Positions 1-9,650 of a stretch of 64,000 nt of DNA are shown here, piece after piece. Position 1 is the stretch's first letter, and the number at the start of each line of letters is the position of its first letter. A program made the translations under genes and the position numbers. The DNA comes from Hyphomicrobiaceae bacterium (GTDB lineage Bacteria; Pseudomonadota; Alphaproteobacteria; Rhizobiales; Hyphomicrobiaceae): assembly GCA_022844225.1 (NCBI GenBank), contig JALHMC010000014.1, positions 1-64,000 of the forward strand, given 5' to 3'. The notes under the pieces are model-generated. The model worked only from the letters and a program-made list of their open reading frames with translations, was not told the DNA's origin and made no database searches.

Positions 1-162
1 GCTCTCGACGAGCGCCGCCTCAACGGTCTGATCATTTGGGCCCTCGCCGGGAACGAGATCGCCGCCGATTTTTACTGGCGGCGGGGTGGTCGACCGGTCG
101 GCAAGACCACCGAGAAGGTGGGTGGCGTGGTGCTCCAGAAGATCGGTTACGGGTGGTCGTGA
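1..162 (+). CDS. GNAT-family acetyltransferase, C-terminal fragment
   Basis: The reading frame is open from the first base and stops with TGA at 160-162, leaving 53 residues of a protein that begins left of the window. The visible tail contains LIIWALAGNE followed by AADFYWRRGGRPVG. This resembles the last helix and strand of GNAT N-acetyltransferases, where a residue pair near 'N..A..FY...G' helps bind acetyl-CoA. The substrate cannot be told from the fragment. It is too short for the usual ORF cut-off and could be another acyltransferase of the same fold. Confidence 0.7.
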   Translation, partial: ALDERRLNGLIIWALAGNEIAADFYWRRGGRPVGKTTEKVGGVVLQKIGYGWS

Positions 163-230
163 CCGGGCGCTGACAATCGATCGAGCGTCGCAGCCAGCGG
201 TTCCGGCAGTGGCAGACGACCGACCTTCAC

Positions 231-803
231 CTACATGGGGCTGCGGCCTTGTTTCCCGGCGCGTTTTGGCTCATTTCGGCAATCGAAGCTCCGCGCTTCG
301 CCATCGGCGATGGCGCGTGCAAGAACGATGGCCTGCGGATTGGCCAGCGCGTCGATGTGGGCCACGTGGCAGTCCTCGGTCGGGGTCACTTTGGTGACGA
401 CGAGCACTTGGCCGGAGCCTCGATCATTGCGCGTGAAGTAGCGCTGGATGGTCGCGAACGGCAGGACCTTGCCGTCTCGCTTGGTGAAGCGCCATTCGAG
501 CGTGGCACGCCTGGATTTACCGCGGAAAAGGGTATTGAACGCACCGAGTGTTTGCTGGGCTGCGCGTCGCTTTTCCGGCTGGCGGCCGACACTTACGAAC
601 GTCCTCAGATCGCCTTCCCCGATGTAGACAGGATAGTCTTCCAGCCCCGTGCAGAGCCAAGCTCCGCCGTCGGGGTGGGAACTCGTCTGCCGACATTCGC
701 GCAGATCAATTGTCGTGTAGAGGCTCTTCAGCGGATTAGCGTGCGCCGGCAGAGCCAGCGAAAGCGCGATCGCAAGTGTTGTCAATGTCAGCCGAGCGCG
801 CAT
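231..803 (-). CDS. Hypothetical secreted protein
   Basis: A 190-residue protein starting with a clear Sec signal peptide: a basic MRAR n-region, a hydrophobic stretch [13 protein letters not shown], and a likely cleavage after PAHA. The mature part has four cysteines (near residues 37, 51, 144 and 174) that could form disulfides in the periplasm. I recognise no domain. It is divergent from the pyrophosphatase gene, with about 190 bases between the starts. The signal peptide and coding-like composition make it a real gene; function unknown. Confidence 0.7.
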   Translation of the reverse strand: MRARLTLTTLAIALSLALPAHANPLKSLYTTIDLRECRQTSSHPDGGAWLCTGLEDYPVYIGEGDLRTFVSVGRQPEKRRAAQQTLGAFNTLFRGKSRRATLEWRFTKRDGKVLPFATIQRYFTRNDRGSGQVLVVTKVTPTEDCHVAHIDALANPQAIVLARAIADGEARSFDCRNEPKRAGKQGRSPM

Positions 804-990
804 TGTCCCGCCGCCTCCGTGTCAGCTTGAAAGTCCATTCCGCGCTGTCTTAGCGGTGCCGAGACACACCCTGAGGGCGAGCCAACCGGAATTCGAGCTT
901 AGCGAAAATCTAGCATGCGACGAAAAGCGGAATGTGGCAGCGCTGAGGAATTCAGTTGATCGAGCCACAGCCACCGCGGAGTCGAGCTCA

Positions 991-1530
991 ATGCGCATCG
1001 ATGCCATTCCCATCGGGAAAAGCCCACCAAATGACGTCAATGTCATCATCGAGGTTCCGGTCGGCGGTGAGCCGATCAAGTACGAACTCGACAAGGCGTC
1101 CGGAACCCTTTTCGTCGATCGGTTCCTCTACACGCCCATGAGGTATCCAGGGAATTATGGGTTCGTGCCTCATACGTTGGCCGCGGATGGTGATCCCATC
1201 GACGTTCTCGTCTGCAATACGCGTGCGATCGTTCCGGGCGCCGTCATGAACTGCCGGCCCGTCGGTGTTCTGCTGATGGAGGACGATGCTGGCGGAGACG
1301 AGAAAGTGATTGCGGTACCCTCAGCCAAGATTACGAGGCGTTACGAGCGGGTCCACAGTTATGCCGACCTGCCACAGATCACGCTCGATCAGATCCGGCA
1401 CTTCTTCGAGCACTACAAGGATCTGGAGCCAGGAAAGTGGGTCAAGATCAGGGGGTGGGGTGATGCAGACGAGGCTCGACGCCTGATTGTCGAGGCGATC
1501 GATCGAGAGCGCGATGCCACGCGCACCTAG
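991..1530 (+). CDS. ppa: Inorganic pyrophosphatase (family I)
   Basis: Hydrolyses inorganic pyrophosphate to phosphate in the cytoplasm and so drives biosynthetic reactions forward. The 179-residue product matches the usual bacterial family I length. It carries the family signature around DGDPIDVLV, with the acidic Mg2+-binding residues, plus the [13 protein letters not shown] block and the KxxKWVK-like C-terminal block ([11 protein letters not shown]). An upstream extension in frame to 856 exists, but the ATG at 991 has a GGAG about nine bases ahead and gives the family N-terminus (MRIDAIPIG). It is convergent with cckA, with two hairpins in between. Confidence 0.95.
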   Translation: MRIDAIPIGKSPPNDVNVIIEVPVGGEPIKYELDKASGTLFVDRFLYTPMRYPGNYGFVPHTLAADGDPIDVLVCNTRAIVPGAVMNCRPVGVLLMEDDAGGDEKVIAVPSAKITRRYERVHSYADLPQITLDQIRHFFEHYKDLEPGKWVKIRGWGDADEARRLIVEAIDRERDATRT

Positions 1531-1546
1531 GCGCGAAATCGCCTAG
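1527..1546. terminator. Hairpin overlapping the ppa stop codon
   Basis: CTAGGCG pairs with CGCCTAG around a six-base loop. The left arm contains the ppa stop codon. It lies between two convergent genes and could end transcription from either side. There is no strong T tract. Confidence 0.5.
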
Positions 1547-1572
1547 CCGCGATGCAACCCATGCCGAGGGAC

Positions 1573-1592
1573 GTACCGCACCCAAGCGGTAC
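1573..1592. terminator. Second hairpin between ppa and cckA
   Basis: GTACCGC and GCGGTAC form a seven-pair stem with a six-base loop, 24 bases before the last codon of the convergent cckA. With the hairpin at 1527 it probably forms a bidirectional terminator pair. Confidence 0.5.
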
Positions 1593-1616
1593 ACTCCGGC
1601 GACCCTTCTGGCGCTG

Positions 1617-4184
1617 TCAGCGGGACAGCTCCTCCTTAACCTTCGCCGCCAACTGAGGAAGTGAGAACGGCTTGGCGAGGAATGCATAATGAGCGTCCGC
1701 GTCAAGACCGGTCTTGAAGCGGTCGTCGGGATAACCCGAGACGAAGATGACCTTGAGGTCCGGGCGCGATTTGCGCATCTCGGTCAACATGGTCGGGCCA
1801 TCCATCTCCGGCATCACGACGTCGGAGACGACGATGTCGATCGGCTCCTGCTCGCTCGCGTAGATCTCGAGAGCCTCGAGACCTGTGGTCGCCTCGAGAA
1901 CCACATACCCTTGGCGCTTCAACGCGCGGACCGCGAAATTCCTCACGGAGTCCTCGTCCTCGACGAGGAGCACGCGTCCGGTCCCCGTCAGATCACGGGA
2001 CCGCTCGGGTTTGGCTACCGGTTGCGCTTCACCCGGCTCGGGGGCGACCGACGCCTGGGGTAGATGGCGCGGGAGGTAAACGCGGAACGTGGTGCCTTTG
2101 CCCAGCGTGCTTTCGGGGAAAATGTAGCCACCGGTTTGCTTGACGATGCCGTAGACCGTCGAGAGCCCCAGTCCGGTGCCCTTGCCCACGTCCTTGGTCG
2201 AGAAGAACGGCTCGAAGATCTTCGCCATGACCTCCGGCGTCATCCCGGTGCCTGTATCCTCGACCTCGATCAGAACATACTCGCCCGGCTGGACCGCCAA
2301 CGACCGGAGCTTCAGGGACTCGCGCTCGGTGACATTGCGCGTCTTGACCGTAAGGCGGCCGCCATTCGGCATGGCGTCCTTGGCGTTGACGGCAAGGTTC
2401 ATGATGACTTGGCCGAACTGCGTGCGATCTGCCTTGATCAGCCAAAGATCGCGACCGGTGACGAGCTTCAGGTCAATCTTTTCGCCGATGAGGCGACTGA
2501 CGAGGACCGACAAATCGGTCATCACTTCGCCGAGTTCCAGGACCTCGGGAGTCAACGTCTGGCGGCGCGAGAAGGCAAGGAGCTGGCGAACGAGGCCGGC
2601 CGCGCGATTGGCCTCCTTCTTGATGTTCATTATGTCCTTATGGGCTGGATCGAACGGCCGGTGAGTCTGCAGCAACAGATCCGAGAAGCCGAGGATTGCC
2701 GTGAGGACGTTGTTGAAATCGTGCGCGATGCCGCCAGCGAGTTTGCCCACGGCCTCCATCTTGGTGGACTGTGCGTACTTGACTTCGAGCGCCTTCTGCT
2801 CGGTTGCATCGATGGCGTAGAGCATTGCGCTCTCGCCTGGACCCAGGCCGGCGCGCGTCGGGCTGACGAAGAGTCGGCGGGTGAACTGGCGCTCCGCACC
2901 AAAAGACACCTCGATCGGGGCTAGTGTCGCCCGTCCTGAGCGTGCCTCGGCCATCGCGGCATCGACGGCTTTGAGTGCCTCGGTATCGCCGGCGGCCTCG
3001 ATCAGGGCACGTAAAGTTTTGGCCGGACCCAGACCGGCGTCGAAGAACATGCGAGCGAACGCGGCATTGAACGATTGGATGGCGCCATCCTGACCGAGTG
3101 TCGCGATGCCGAATGGGGCGGCATGAAACAGTCGCTCGAAGCGCGGTCCGCCGTCGTCGTTCTCCGAGCCGGCCGGGGTGCCGGAGCGTGAGAGGACGAG
3201 TGCGGAGAAATCGACTCCGCGCTCGCTTGAACCCCCGAGGCGGGCCACGATCTCGACCGGTATACCGATCCCGTCCTCACGGACGAGATCCAGGTCGAGG
3301 CGCACGACCTCTCCCGAGGCGCGGGCGAGGGCCGCACGGAGAAGTGCGTCGCCGTCACCGGCGACGATGTCTGCGAGGGACAGTTCCCGCGCGCGGGCTG
3401 CCTCTGCGTCGAGCCCCAGCCAACCGGCGAGCGTCGCATTGAGATGTGTGATGGTTCCGTCCAGACTGCAGCCGAACAGGCCGATGGGCATGGCCTCATA
3501 GCGTCCGATCTCGGCTTCGAGGTCGCGGACAGCCTCAGCTTCGTGAGCGCGCTCGCCCGAGATATCGGTGAGCTGCCACAGCCGCGACGCACGAGCGAAA
3601 CGGTTGTCGCCGGATTTCACGGGACTGACAGCGAGACGCAACCAACGCCCCGAGCGGGCGCGATTGTCGAGATCGCGGATACGAAACTCCTCGCTTCGCT
3701 GCTCGCCGAGTTCGGCGGCTCGCATCAAGCGGAAGATGCACTCGGCCGCCTGAGGCTCGCCAGCAAACGCGACCTCGAGACTGCGTGCCTCGCCGTCCTG
3801 ATCCGTTCCAGCGAGGTTGCGATAGGCGGCGTTGGCATAGACGATGCTGCCGTCACGGCCAGTGATCATGACGCCGGTGTCGATCAGCTCGCCCGCGATT
3901 GCCGCGATGCCTTCGCCGGAATCGTTGCTCGCTCCGATCCGGATGTGCCCCGCAGCAAGACCGAAGAGGAAGAAGCTGCCGACCATCCCGAGGATCGAGA
4001 GGATTGCGAGAAGTATCGGATCGCTGGCGCGAGCCGAGACAACAACTAGCGCCCCGAGGCCCAAGGCTGTCAGGATCGCGAGAACAACAAAGAGAACTCC
4101 CATCCCCGGCGTCTGCTCGGGGGCATTGGAGCCCACCTGAGCTTCGGGGCGGCGTACGTCTGTCCCGATCATGCGGACAGACAT
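1617..4184 (-). CDS. cckA: Cell-cycle hybrid histidine kinase CckA
   Basis: Membrane-bound hybrid kinase that in alphaproteobacteria feeds phosphate through ChpT to the master regulator CtrA and to CpdR. Order: two N-terminal membrane segments (about residues 25-80), several PAS regions, a HisKA/HATPase core, then a receiver domain. The H-box GGIAHDFNNVLTAILGF holds the phospho-accepting His. The N-box NAKDAMPNGG, the G-boxes DTGTGM and GKGTGLGLS, and the receiver SDVVMPEMDGP are all intact. A TTG start at 4277 is possible, but the ATG at 4184 is preferred, giving about 855 residues. It is divergent from the FliO-like gene, with CtrA-like half-sites between them. Confidence 0.9.
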   Translation of the reverse strand: MSVRMIGTDVRRPEAQVGSNAPEQTPGMGVLFVVLAILTALGLGALVVVSARASDPILLAILSILGMVGSFFLFGLAAGHIRIGASNDSGEGIAAIAGELIDTGVMITGRDGSIVYANAAYRNLAGTDQDGEARSLEVAFAGEPQAAECIFRLMRAAELGEQRSEEFRIRDLDNRARSGRWLRLAVSPVKSGDNRFARASRLWQLTDISGERAHEAEAVRDLEAEIGRYEAMPIGLFGCSLDGTITHLNATLAGWLGLDAEAARARELSLADIVAGDGDALLRAALARASGEVVRLDLDLVREDGIGIPVEIVARLGGSSERGVDFSALVLSRSGTPAGSENDDGGPRFERLFHAAPFGIATLGQDGAIQSFNAAFARMFFDAGLGPAKTLRALIEAAGDTEALKAVDAAMAEARSGRATLAPIEVSFGAERQFTRRLFVSPTRAGLGPGESAMLYAIDATEQKALEVKYAQSTKMEAVGKLAGGIAHDFNNVLTAILGFSDLLLQTHRPFDPAHKDIMNIKKEANRAAGLVRQLLAFSRRQTLTPEVLELGEVMTDLSVLVSRLIGEKIDLKLVTGRDLWLIKADRTQFGQVIMNLAVNAKDAMPNGGRLTVKTRNVTERESLKLRSLAVQPGEYVLIEVEDTGTGMTPEVMAKIFEPFFSTKDVGKGTGLGLSTVYGIVKQTGGYIFPESTLGKGTTFRVYLPRHLPQASVAPEPGEAQPVAKPERSRDLTGTGRVLLVEDEDSVRNFAVRALKRQGYVVLEATTGLEALEIYASEQEPIDIVVSDVVMPEMDGPTMLTEMRKSRPDLKVIFVSGYPDDRFKTGLDADAHYAFLAKPFSLPQLAAKVKEELSR

Positions 4185-4328
4185 AGACTGATTCTGAAGA
4201 CCAAAAGCCAATCCAAGGACTTCGACCACAGAAGAGTACAGCACGCGAACCGATACCACCTTGCCACCCCCGCACAATCAAGACCGGGCATCGCTGCCTC
4301 GAACCCGTCAACAACTCGATCATTAGAG

Positions 4329-4354
4329 TTAAAAGTGCGCTAAACATCTGCTAA
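4329..4354. promoter_or_regulatory. Candidate CtrA-binding site, three phased half-sites
   Basis: TTAA at 4329, CTAA at 4340 and CTAA at 4351 are each separated by exactly seven bases, so the half-sites repeat every 11 bases. The alphaproteobacterial CtrA consensus is TTAA-N7-TTAA. The site lies between the divergent cckA and FliO-like genes, in a locally AT-rich patch of a GC-rich genome. Each CTAA has one mismatch, so this is a prediction. Confidence 0.45.
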
Positions 4355-4437
4355 CGACGCGACCGGGCGAACGGCGCGTGCGTCTCTGGCGGCGCGCGCG
4401 TCACTGGTGATGCGGCCCGGACGAGGGACATCGGACC

Positions 4438-4827
4438 ATGGTCGACCTTCTGCTGTACGTGATCTTGTTCGCGCTGATTGCACTCGGCGTGCTGGGCGGG
4501 GTGTGGTTCATGCGCAATTCGTCCGCTGGTCAGTCGTCGATGACGGCAATTTTTGGCGCGAGGCCGGACAAGCGGCTGGCCGTCGTCGAACACGCGAGTG
4601 TCGATGGCCGGCGACGTCTGGTGCTCGTGCGCCGCGACAATGTGGAGCATCTCATCATGACTGGTGGTCCGGTTGACGTGCTGATCGAGACTGGAATCGA
4701 GCCGGGACGTGGCGAAGCAAGTGTGGCGCGAACTCTCGGGACGGAGCGCGACGATACCCGCGAGCCTCCGGTATTCGGCCGGCAGAGCAGGAATGGGACT
4801 CGTCCGGCACAACCCATCGCGGAATAG
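4438..4827 (+). CDS. FliO-like membrane protein
   Basis: A 129-residue protein with one N-terminal membrane helix (LLLYVILFALIALGVLGGVWFM) and a cytoplasmic part containing RRRLVLVRRDNVEHLIMTGG. This block is typical of the FliO/MopB family, in which FliO helps assemble the flagellar export gate. Such genes commonly lie next to cckA in Rhizobiales without other flagellar genes, as here, so a true flagellar role is uncertain. The tail after residue 95 is polar and low in complexity. ATG start; no strong ribosome-binding site seen. Confidence 0.7.
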   Translation: MVDLLLYVILFALIALGVLGGVWFMRNSSAGQSSMTAIFGARPDKRLAVVEHASVDGRRRLVLVRRDNVEHLIMTGGPVDVLIETGIEPGRGEASVARTLGTERDDTREPPVFGRQSRNGTRPAQPIAE

Positions 4828-5021
4828 TCGTCGCGTCGCAACGTCGACCGCGTTTGCGCGGCAAGCGAACAGCGTTTTCTATGCGCTGCCAAGACGGTCG
4901 ACACACGCTCGCCGCAATTCCACGGTGCGGAGAGGGATGGCGGGGAGGTCACCGTCTTGCAAAGCCCTGCAATGAGCCTCACGGGCCACCGAGCACGACT
5001 TAGCCGCGCTCAGCTAGCGAA

Positions 5022-7607
5022 TTGAAACTCCGATTCCGAGGGCATTCCTTGCGCACTTCGTCGAAGCTCGTTGCCGTCCTGTTGCTCCTGACCGGTCTCG
5101 TTACGCAAGCCGACTACTGGCCGGCGAATGCGCAGGCGCCATCGCCGCCCCCTGCTTCCGGCGTTTCCCCTGCGCAGCCGCAAGAGCCAGTGGCGGCTGC
5201 AGCACAGCCTCTCCCGTCGTCGCTGCCGCGCGAGGCCATCGAACCTGTCGAGCGCCTCGCGCGCAATATCGAGAGCGCCGAGAAGGCCATTCAGCAGCTC
5301 AAGGAACTCGAGGGTGAGTTGTCCCGGCTGCGCAGCGAAGTCGAGCGCATCATCTACGACTCGACGACGACCGCGCAGGCCCTGCGGCCACAGCTCGAGG
5401 AGGTCGAGAAGCAGATCGAGCGCCTGGGGCCGCCACCGGGCAAGGATCAACCGCCCGAATCCGCGACGGTTGTCGCAGAGAGGGCTCGCCTCAATGCCCT
5501 GAAGGCCAATCTCGACGGTGCGGTCAAGACGACCGAGCTGGCTTGGGTCCGCGCAAAGCAGCTGATCGATCGGATCACGGTGATTCGTTACCAGCTGTTC
5601 ACGCGCAATCTGCTCGAGCGCCGCGACAGTCCCCTGGCACCAAGCGTCTGGCAAAATGTCGTCCAGCACTGGCCGACGATCGAAGGCCGGCTCGGGTATT
5701 ACGGCAACGATTGGCTGACATGGGCCAGTCGGGTGAGCAACTGGCTCGCGCTGCTGGGGGTGGCCGTCGCTGCCGTCTATCTGTCGCTGAGATTGGGCCT
5801 GTCCCGAGTACTTGCACGTGCTCTGGTCAAACGTGACCCGTCCCCTAGTTTTTTCGAACGGACTCTCAAGGCGGCCTGGATAGCGCCCTTGCGGTTCGTT
5901 CCGCCGGCAGTCGCCGTGGCGATGCTGTACTTCGGGTTGTCCAGCCTGGATCTCCTGTTTTCTCCCTGGATCGGGCTCGCGGCGTCGGCCCTGGGCGGTC
6001 TGCTGGTCTATTCGGCCTCGGCGGCCCTGCTCCGGGTCTGCCTGGCCCCGCACCATCCTGGGTGGCGGTTGGTACCTGTTGCCGATCACACTGCCCGACG
6101 CATTCTTTTGCTTCTCGAGGCGTTTGTCGCGGTCTACGTGGTCGACATCGTGCTCGTCGAGCTCGGTCGGGCGATCTATGTGCCGCTCTCGGTTACAGTT
6201 ACGAAGTCATTTTTGACCAGCTTGACGTTCGCACTCCTACTGGCGCTTCTGGTCATTACGCCGTTCGTTCCACAAACCGGGCCCGACCGGCCCGTCAATG
6301 GTCACGCCTACGTTCCGAAGCGGGTCACCTTGATGAGCCCGCTGTGGATGAAGTTGCCGTTGGCAGCGACGGCGGTGGCGATCGTTGTCACTTCGGTGCT
6401 GGGCTACATCGCCCTCGGCAGGTTCATTGCGCATCAGGTGGTGCTGTCCGGGACAGTGATTGCAGGCTGCGGCCTGCTCTACCTCGGTGTCAGGGCGGCG
6501 ACGCGAGGGCGTGCAGACAATCGCGATCTGATCGGGCAAGCGCTCGAGACTCGTTTCGGCCTGACCGATCCAGGACGTCGGCGGCAGATCTCGCGACTGA
6601 TCGAGGCGATGGCGACCGGGACGATCGCCTTGGCGGCCCTGCCGCTTCTCATGCTGCAGTGGGGGTTCTCGGGCGCCGACATCCGCGATTGGCTGAAGGC
6701 ACTGCTCTTCGGTTTCGAGATCGGGCAGTTCAGGATCTCACTGGCTCGGATACTGATCGGCGTGGCTCTGTTCACCTCGCTGCTGTTCGTGACAAGGCTC
6801 CTGCAGCGTTGGTTGCGTGAGCAGGTGCTCACGCAACCTCGAGTCGACGCCGGTATTGCCAACTCGGTCGACACGGCGATCGGCTATGCAGGAATCGGAT
6901 TGGCGCTACTCATCGCGCTCTCCTATGCCGGCCTCGACATCACGAGCCTCGCCATCGTTGCTGGCGCACTTTCGGTCGGTATCGGCTTCGGCTTGCAATC
7001 GATCGTCAACAACTTTGTCTCGGGTCTCATTCTGCTGGTCGAGCGGCCGGTGAAAGTCGGTGACTGGATTGTCGTCGGCAACGAGCAGGGCAATGTCCGG
7101 CGGATTTCGGTGCGCTCAACGGAAATCGAGACGTTCGACCGCGCCAGTCTAATCCTACCGAACTCGGAGTTGATCACGGGGCGAGTGTTGAACTGGACAC
7201 ATCGCAATCCGATGGGCCGGGCGGTTATCAAAGTCGAGGTTGTCCCCAATGCCGATCCCGAACTGGTGATTTCCATTCTCCGAGAAGTGGCGGCGGAAAA
7301 CGCGGATGCGCTCAAGACGCCGGGTCCGGTGATAACTTTCGACCACTTTTCTTCCGCCTCGCTACAGTTCACGCTGCGCGTCGTTCTCGGCGATGTCTAT
7401 CTCGGCGGCAAGGTTGGCACGGACTTGCGTTTGGCGATCCTGAAACGCCTCAGGAGCGAGAACATCCAGATGGTGAACACTGCTTACGACGTTCACCTCA
7501 GAGATCTCGATTGGGTCAAGGCTGCCGCGGCCAGGGTCGTGGAGCAAAGACGCGGTCCCGACGATGCTCCGCGAGGTGCTAATACCGGATCAAACGACAA
7601 CGCCTGA
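5022..7607 (+). CDS. DUF3772 / MscS-family mechanosensitive channel
   Basis: An 861-residue inner-membrane channel, probably releasing solutes on hypo-osmotic shock. It starts at TTG with no nearby in-frame ATG, followed at once by a signal peptide (LVAVLLLLTGLV). Residues about 70-190 form the periplasmic coiled-coil DUF3772 region, rich in Glu and Arg. Many membrane helices follow. The MscS pore and beta domain run from about 640 to 800, with the pore-lining helix around GALSVGIGFGLQSIVNNFVSG and the conserved RPVKVGDWI and PNSELITGRVLNWT blocks. It is full length and stands alone between the FliO-like gene and the TRAP operon. Confidence 0.88.
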   Translation: MKLRFRGHSLRTSSKLVAVLLLLTGLVTQADYWPANAQAPSPPPASGVSPAQPQEPVAAAAQPLPSSLPREAIEPVERLARNIESAEKAIQQLKELEGELSRLRSEVERIIYDSTTTAQALRPQLEEVEKQIERLGPPPGKDQPPESATVVAERARLNALKANLDGAVKTTELAWVRAKQLIDRITVIRYQLFTRNLLERRDSPLAPSVWQNVVQHWPTIEGRLGYYGNDWLTWASRVSNWLALLGVAVAAVYLSLRLGLSRVLARALVKRDPSPSFFERTLKAAWIAPLRFVPPAVAVAMLYFGLSSLDLLFSPWIGLAASALGGLLVYSASAALLRVCLAPHHPGWRLVPVADHTARRILLLLEAFVAVYVVDIVLVELGRAIYVPLSVTVTKSFLTSLTFALLLALLVITPFVPQTGPDRPVNGHAYVPKRVTLMSPLWMKLPLAATAVAIVVTSVLGYIALGRFIAHQVVLSGTVIAGCGLLYLGVRAATRGRADNRDLIGQALETRFGLTDPGRRRQISRLIEAMATGTIALAALPLLMLQWGFSGADIRDWLKALLFGFEIGQFRISLARILIGVALFTSLLFVTRLLQRWLREQVLTQPRVDAGIANSVDTAIGYAGIGLALLIALSYAGLDITSLAIVAGALSVGIGFGLQSIVNNFVSGLILLVERPVKVGDWIVVGNEQGNVRRISVRSTEIETFDRASLILPNSELITGRVLNWTHRNPMGRAVIKVEVVPNADPELVISILREVAAENADALKTPGPVITFDHFSSASLQFTLRVVLGDVYLGGKVGTDLRLAILKRLRSENIQMVNTAYDVHLRDLDWVKAAAARVVEQRRGPDDAPRGANTGSNDNA

Positions 7608-7635
7608 GTAGTCGAAGCGAGGTAACGACATAGAA

Positions 7636-7735
7636 ACGATCTTTATTCGCTTATGCATCCAATTGTGACGATCTAGCGCAACCGAAACTTAGAAGAATTG
7701 GTATTGAGTGCATTGCAACAAAAAAGAATCGGTGG
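7636..7735. promoter_or_regulatory. AT-rich upstream region of the TRAP operon
   Basis: The 165 bases before the TRAP genes are much richer in A and T than their surroundings. ACGATCT occurs twice, at 7636 and 7668, as a direct repeat. Near 7697-7720 there is an imperfect inverted repeat, TTGGTAT ... ATTGCAA. This probably holds the promoter and an operator; the regulator is not in the window. Confidence 0.3.
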
Positions 7736-7772
7736 AGCCCCGCCGAACCGAACGTGAGCGCAGGCACAGGCC

Positions 7773-8318
7773 ATGATCAGAAGACTGCTTGACGGCCTCT
7801 ATCTTGCCGCTGGATATCTGGCGGGGGCTTTTCTGATCGCGATCTTCTTGTTGATGATGGCTCTTTCCATCGGCCGCGAGATCGGCGTCAACGTCAAGTC
7901 GGGCGACGATTTCGCATCGTGGTGCATGGCGTCGATGGCCTTCCTCGGTTTGGCACATACCTTCAAATCTGGGGAGATGGTCCGGGTCGGCCTCCTGACG
8001 GAGCGTCTGACCGGCAAACCGAAATGGGCTGCCGAGGTCTTCGCGTTGGTCATGGCCGCCATCTTCACTGGCTACTTTGCGTGGCAAGCCGTGCTCATGA
8101 CCTACACATCGTGGCTGATCAACGACACCTCGACGGGGGTTGTGGTCGTGCCGCTCTGGATTCCGCAGACCGGCTTTACCGCAGGGCTCGTCATTCTCTT
8201 CATCGCAGTCTTCGATGAACTGGTCCATGTGCTCCCAGGCAATAAGCCGCGCTATGAAAAAGATCCGCCGAAATCGACCGAAGAGGTGATCGAGCGCGCT
8301 GCGGCTGGGGGAGTGTAG
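7773..8318 (+). CDS. TRAP transporter small permease (DctQ type)
   Basis: The 181-residue small membrane subunit of a tripartite ATP-independent periplasmic transporter, which moves organic acids or similar substrates using the sodium gradient. Four membrane helices are visible: an N-terminal helix around LAAGYLAGAFLIAIFLLMM, one near residues 45-65, one near 90-110 and one near 130-150. This matches the DctQ fold. It is first in a three-gene operon; the large permease begins five bases after its stop. The substrate cannot be deduced from this subunit. Confidence 0.88.
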   Translation: MIRRLLDGLYLAAGYLAGAFLIAIFLLMMALSIGREIGVNVKSGDDFASWCMASMAFLGLAHTFKSGEMVRVGLLTERLTGKPKWAAEVFALVMAAIFTGYFAWQAVLMTYTSWLINDTSTGVVVVPLWIPQTGFTAGLVILFIAVFDELVHVLPGNKPRYEKDPPKSTEEVIERAAAGGV

Positions 8319-8322
8319 CCGC

Positions 8323-9630
8323 ATGGAACTCGGCATGATCGCGCTGGTGATCAGCGTACTCCTGGTGATTTTCCTGCCATCGGGCGTCTGGATTGCCATC
8401 GCACTGCTCGCGTGCGGGTGGGTGGGCATGCAATTCGCAGGCGGATCGATCCCTGCGGGCTCGGTCCTCGCGACGAAGATTTGGGGCAATGCCGCGTCGT
8501 GGGAACTTGCGGCGCTGCCGCTTTTCATCTGGATGGGCGAAATCCTTTTCCGAACACGGCTATCCGAGGAGATGTTTCGAGGGCTCGCCCCTTGGCTCGG
8601 CCGGGTTCCTGGCCGGTTGCTGCACGTCAATGTGCTTGGTTGCGGCATTTTCGGCGCCGTATCGGGTTCCTCGGCCGCGACGTGCGCGACGATCGCCAAG
8701 ATCGCTTTGCCAGAACTCAAGAAGCGGGGCTATCCGGAGTCGATCGCACTCGGCTCGTTAGCCGGCGCCGGAACGCTTGGTATTCTCATTCCGCCTTCGA
8801 TCACGATGATCGTCTACGCCGTCGCGGCGGAAGTCTCGATCCTACAGATCTTTCTCGCAGGCTTCCTTCCAGGCCTATTGGTGATGTCGCTCTACTCGGG
8901 CTACATTGCTGCTTGGGCGCTGCTGAACCCCGACAAAATGCCGCCGCGTGAAGCACGGATGGCGTTTCGCGACAAGATTAGAGAGTCGGCCAATCTCATT
9001 CCCTGCGCCCTTCTCATCATGTTCGTGTTCGCGGTGCTCATCTCCGGATTGGCGACAGCTACAGAGTGCGCGGCGTGGGGCGTCCTTGGTGCGCTCGGCA
9101 TCGCCTGGTGGTCGGGTGCACTGAACCGGCGGGCGTTCTGGGACAGCGTAATGGGTGCAGCGCGGCTCACGGCCATGATCATGCTGATTCTGGCCGGCGC
9201 CTCGTTCATGTCCACGTCGATGGGCTACACGGGTATTCCGGTCGCGCTCGCCGGATGGGTCGATACGCTGCAATTGTCGCCGTACATGTTGATCGCGGCG
9301 CTGACAGTCATGTACATCATCCTCGGTACGGCGCTCGACGGCATCTCCATGATCGTGTTGACCACTGTGGTGGTTCTGCCGATGGTGCAGAAGGCCGGTT
9401 TCGATCTGGTCTGGTTCGGCATCTTCCTCATTCTCATCGTGGAAATGGCCGAAGTCTCCCCGCCCGTTGGATTCAATCTCTTCGTGCTCCAGACGATGAG
9501 CGGGAAGGACAGCAACACAGTTGCTTGGGCGGCACTGCCGTTCTTCCTTCTGCTGGTTGCGGCAGTCGCCATCGTCACAGTATTCCCCGACATCGTGATG
9601 TTCTTGCCTCGGCTCGTGTTCCCGGCCTGA
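8323..9630 (+). CDS. TRAP transporter large permease (DctM type)
   Basis: The 435-residue transport subunit, with about 12 hydrophobic segments. Family blocks include the GSLAGAGTLGILIPPSITMIVY signature region (near residues 145-167, part of it here) and the C-terminal VVLPMVQKAGFDLVWFGIF and VSPPVGFNLFV blocks, which form the substrate and Na+ sites. A GGGGGAG ribosome-binding site sits ten bases ahead of the ATG, inside the end of the small permease gene, so the two are probably coupled. Length is normal. Confidence 0.93.
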   Translation: MELGMIALVISVLLVIFLPSGVWIAIALLACGWVGMQFAGGSIPAGSVLATKIWGNAASWELAALPLFIWMGEILFRTRLSEEMFRGLAPWLGRVPGRLLHVNVLGCGIFGAVSGSSAATCATIAKIALPELKKRGYPESIALGSLAGAGTLGILIPPSITMIVYAVAAEVSILQIFLAGFLPGLLVMSLYSGYIAAWALLNPDKMPPREARMAFRDKIRESANLIPCALLIMFVFAVLISGLATATECAAWGVLGALGIAWWSGALNRRAFWDSVMGAARLTAMIMLILAGASFMSTSMGYTGIPVALAGWVDTLQLSPYMLIAALTVMYIILGTALDGISMIVLTTVVVLPMVQKAGFDLVWFGIFLILIVEMAEVSPPVGFNLFVLQTMSGKDSNTVAWAALPFFLLLVAAVAIVTVFPDIVMFLPRLVFPA

Positions 9631-9650
9631 GGAACCAAGGAGACTATCGA

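Noticed and set aside
5010-6089. A 359-codon minus-strand frame opposite the DUF3772 channel gene
   Set aside because: Gln/Arg-rich composition without motifs, entirely inside a well-supported channel gene.
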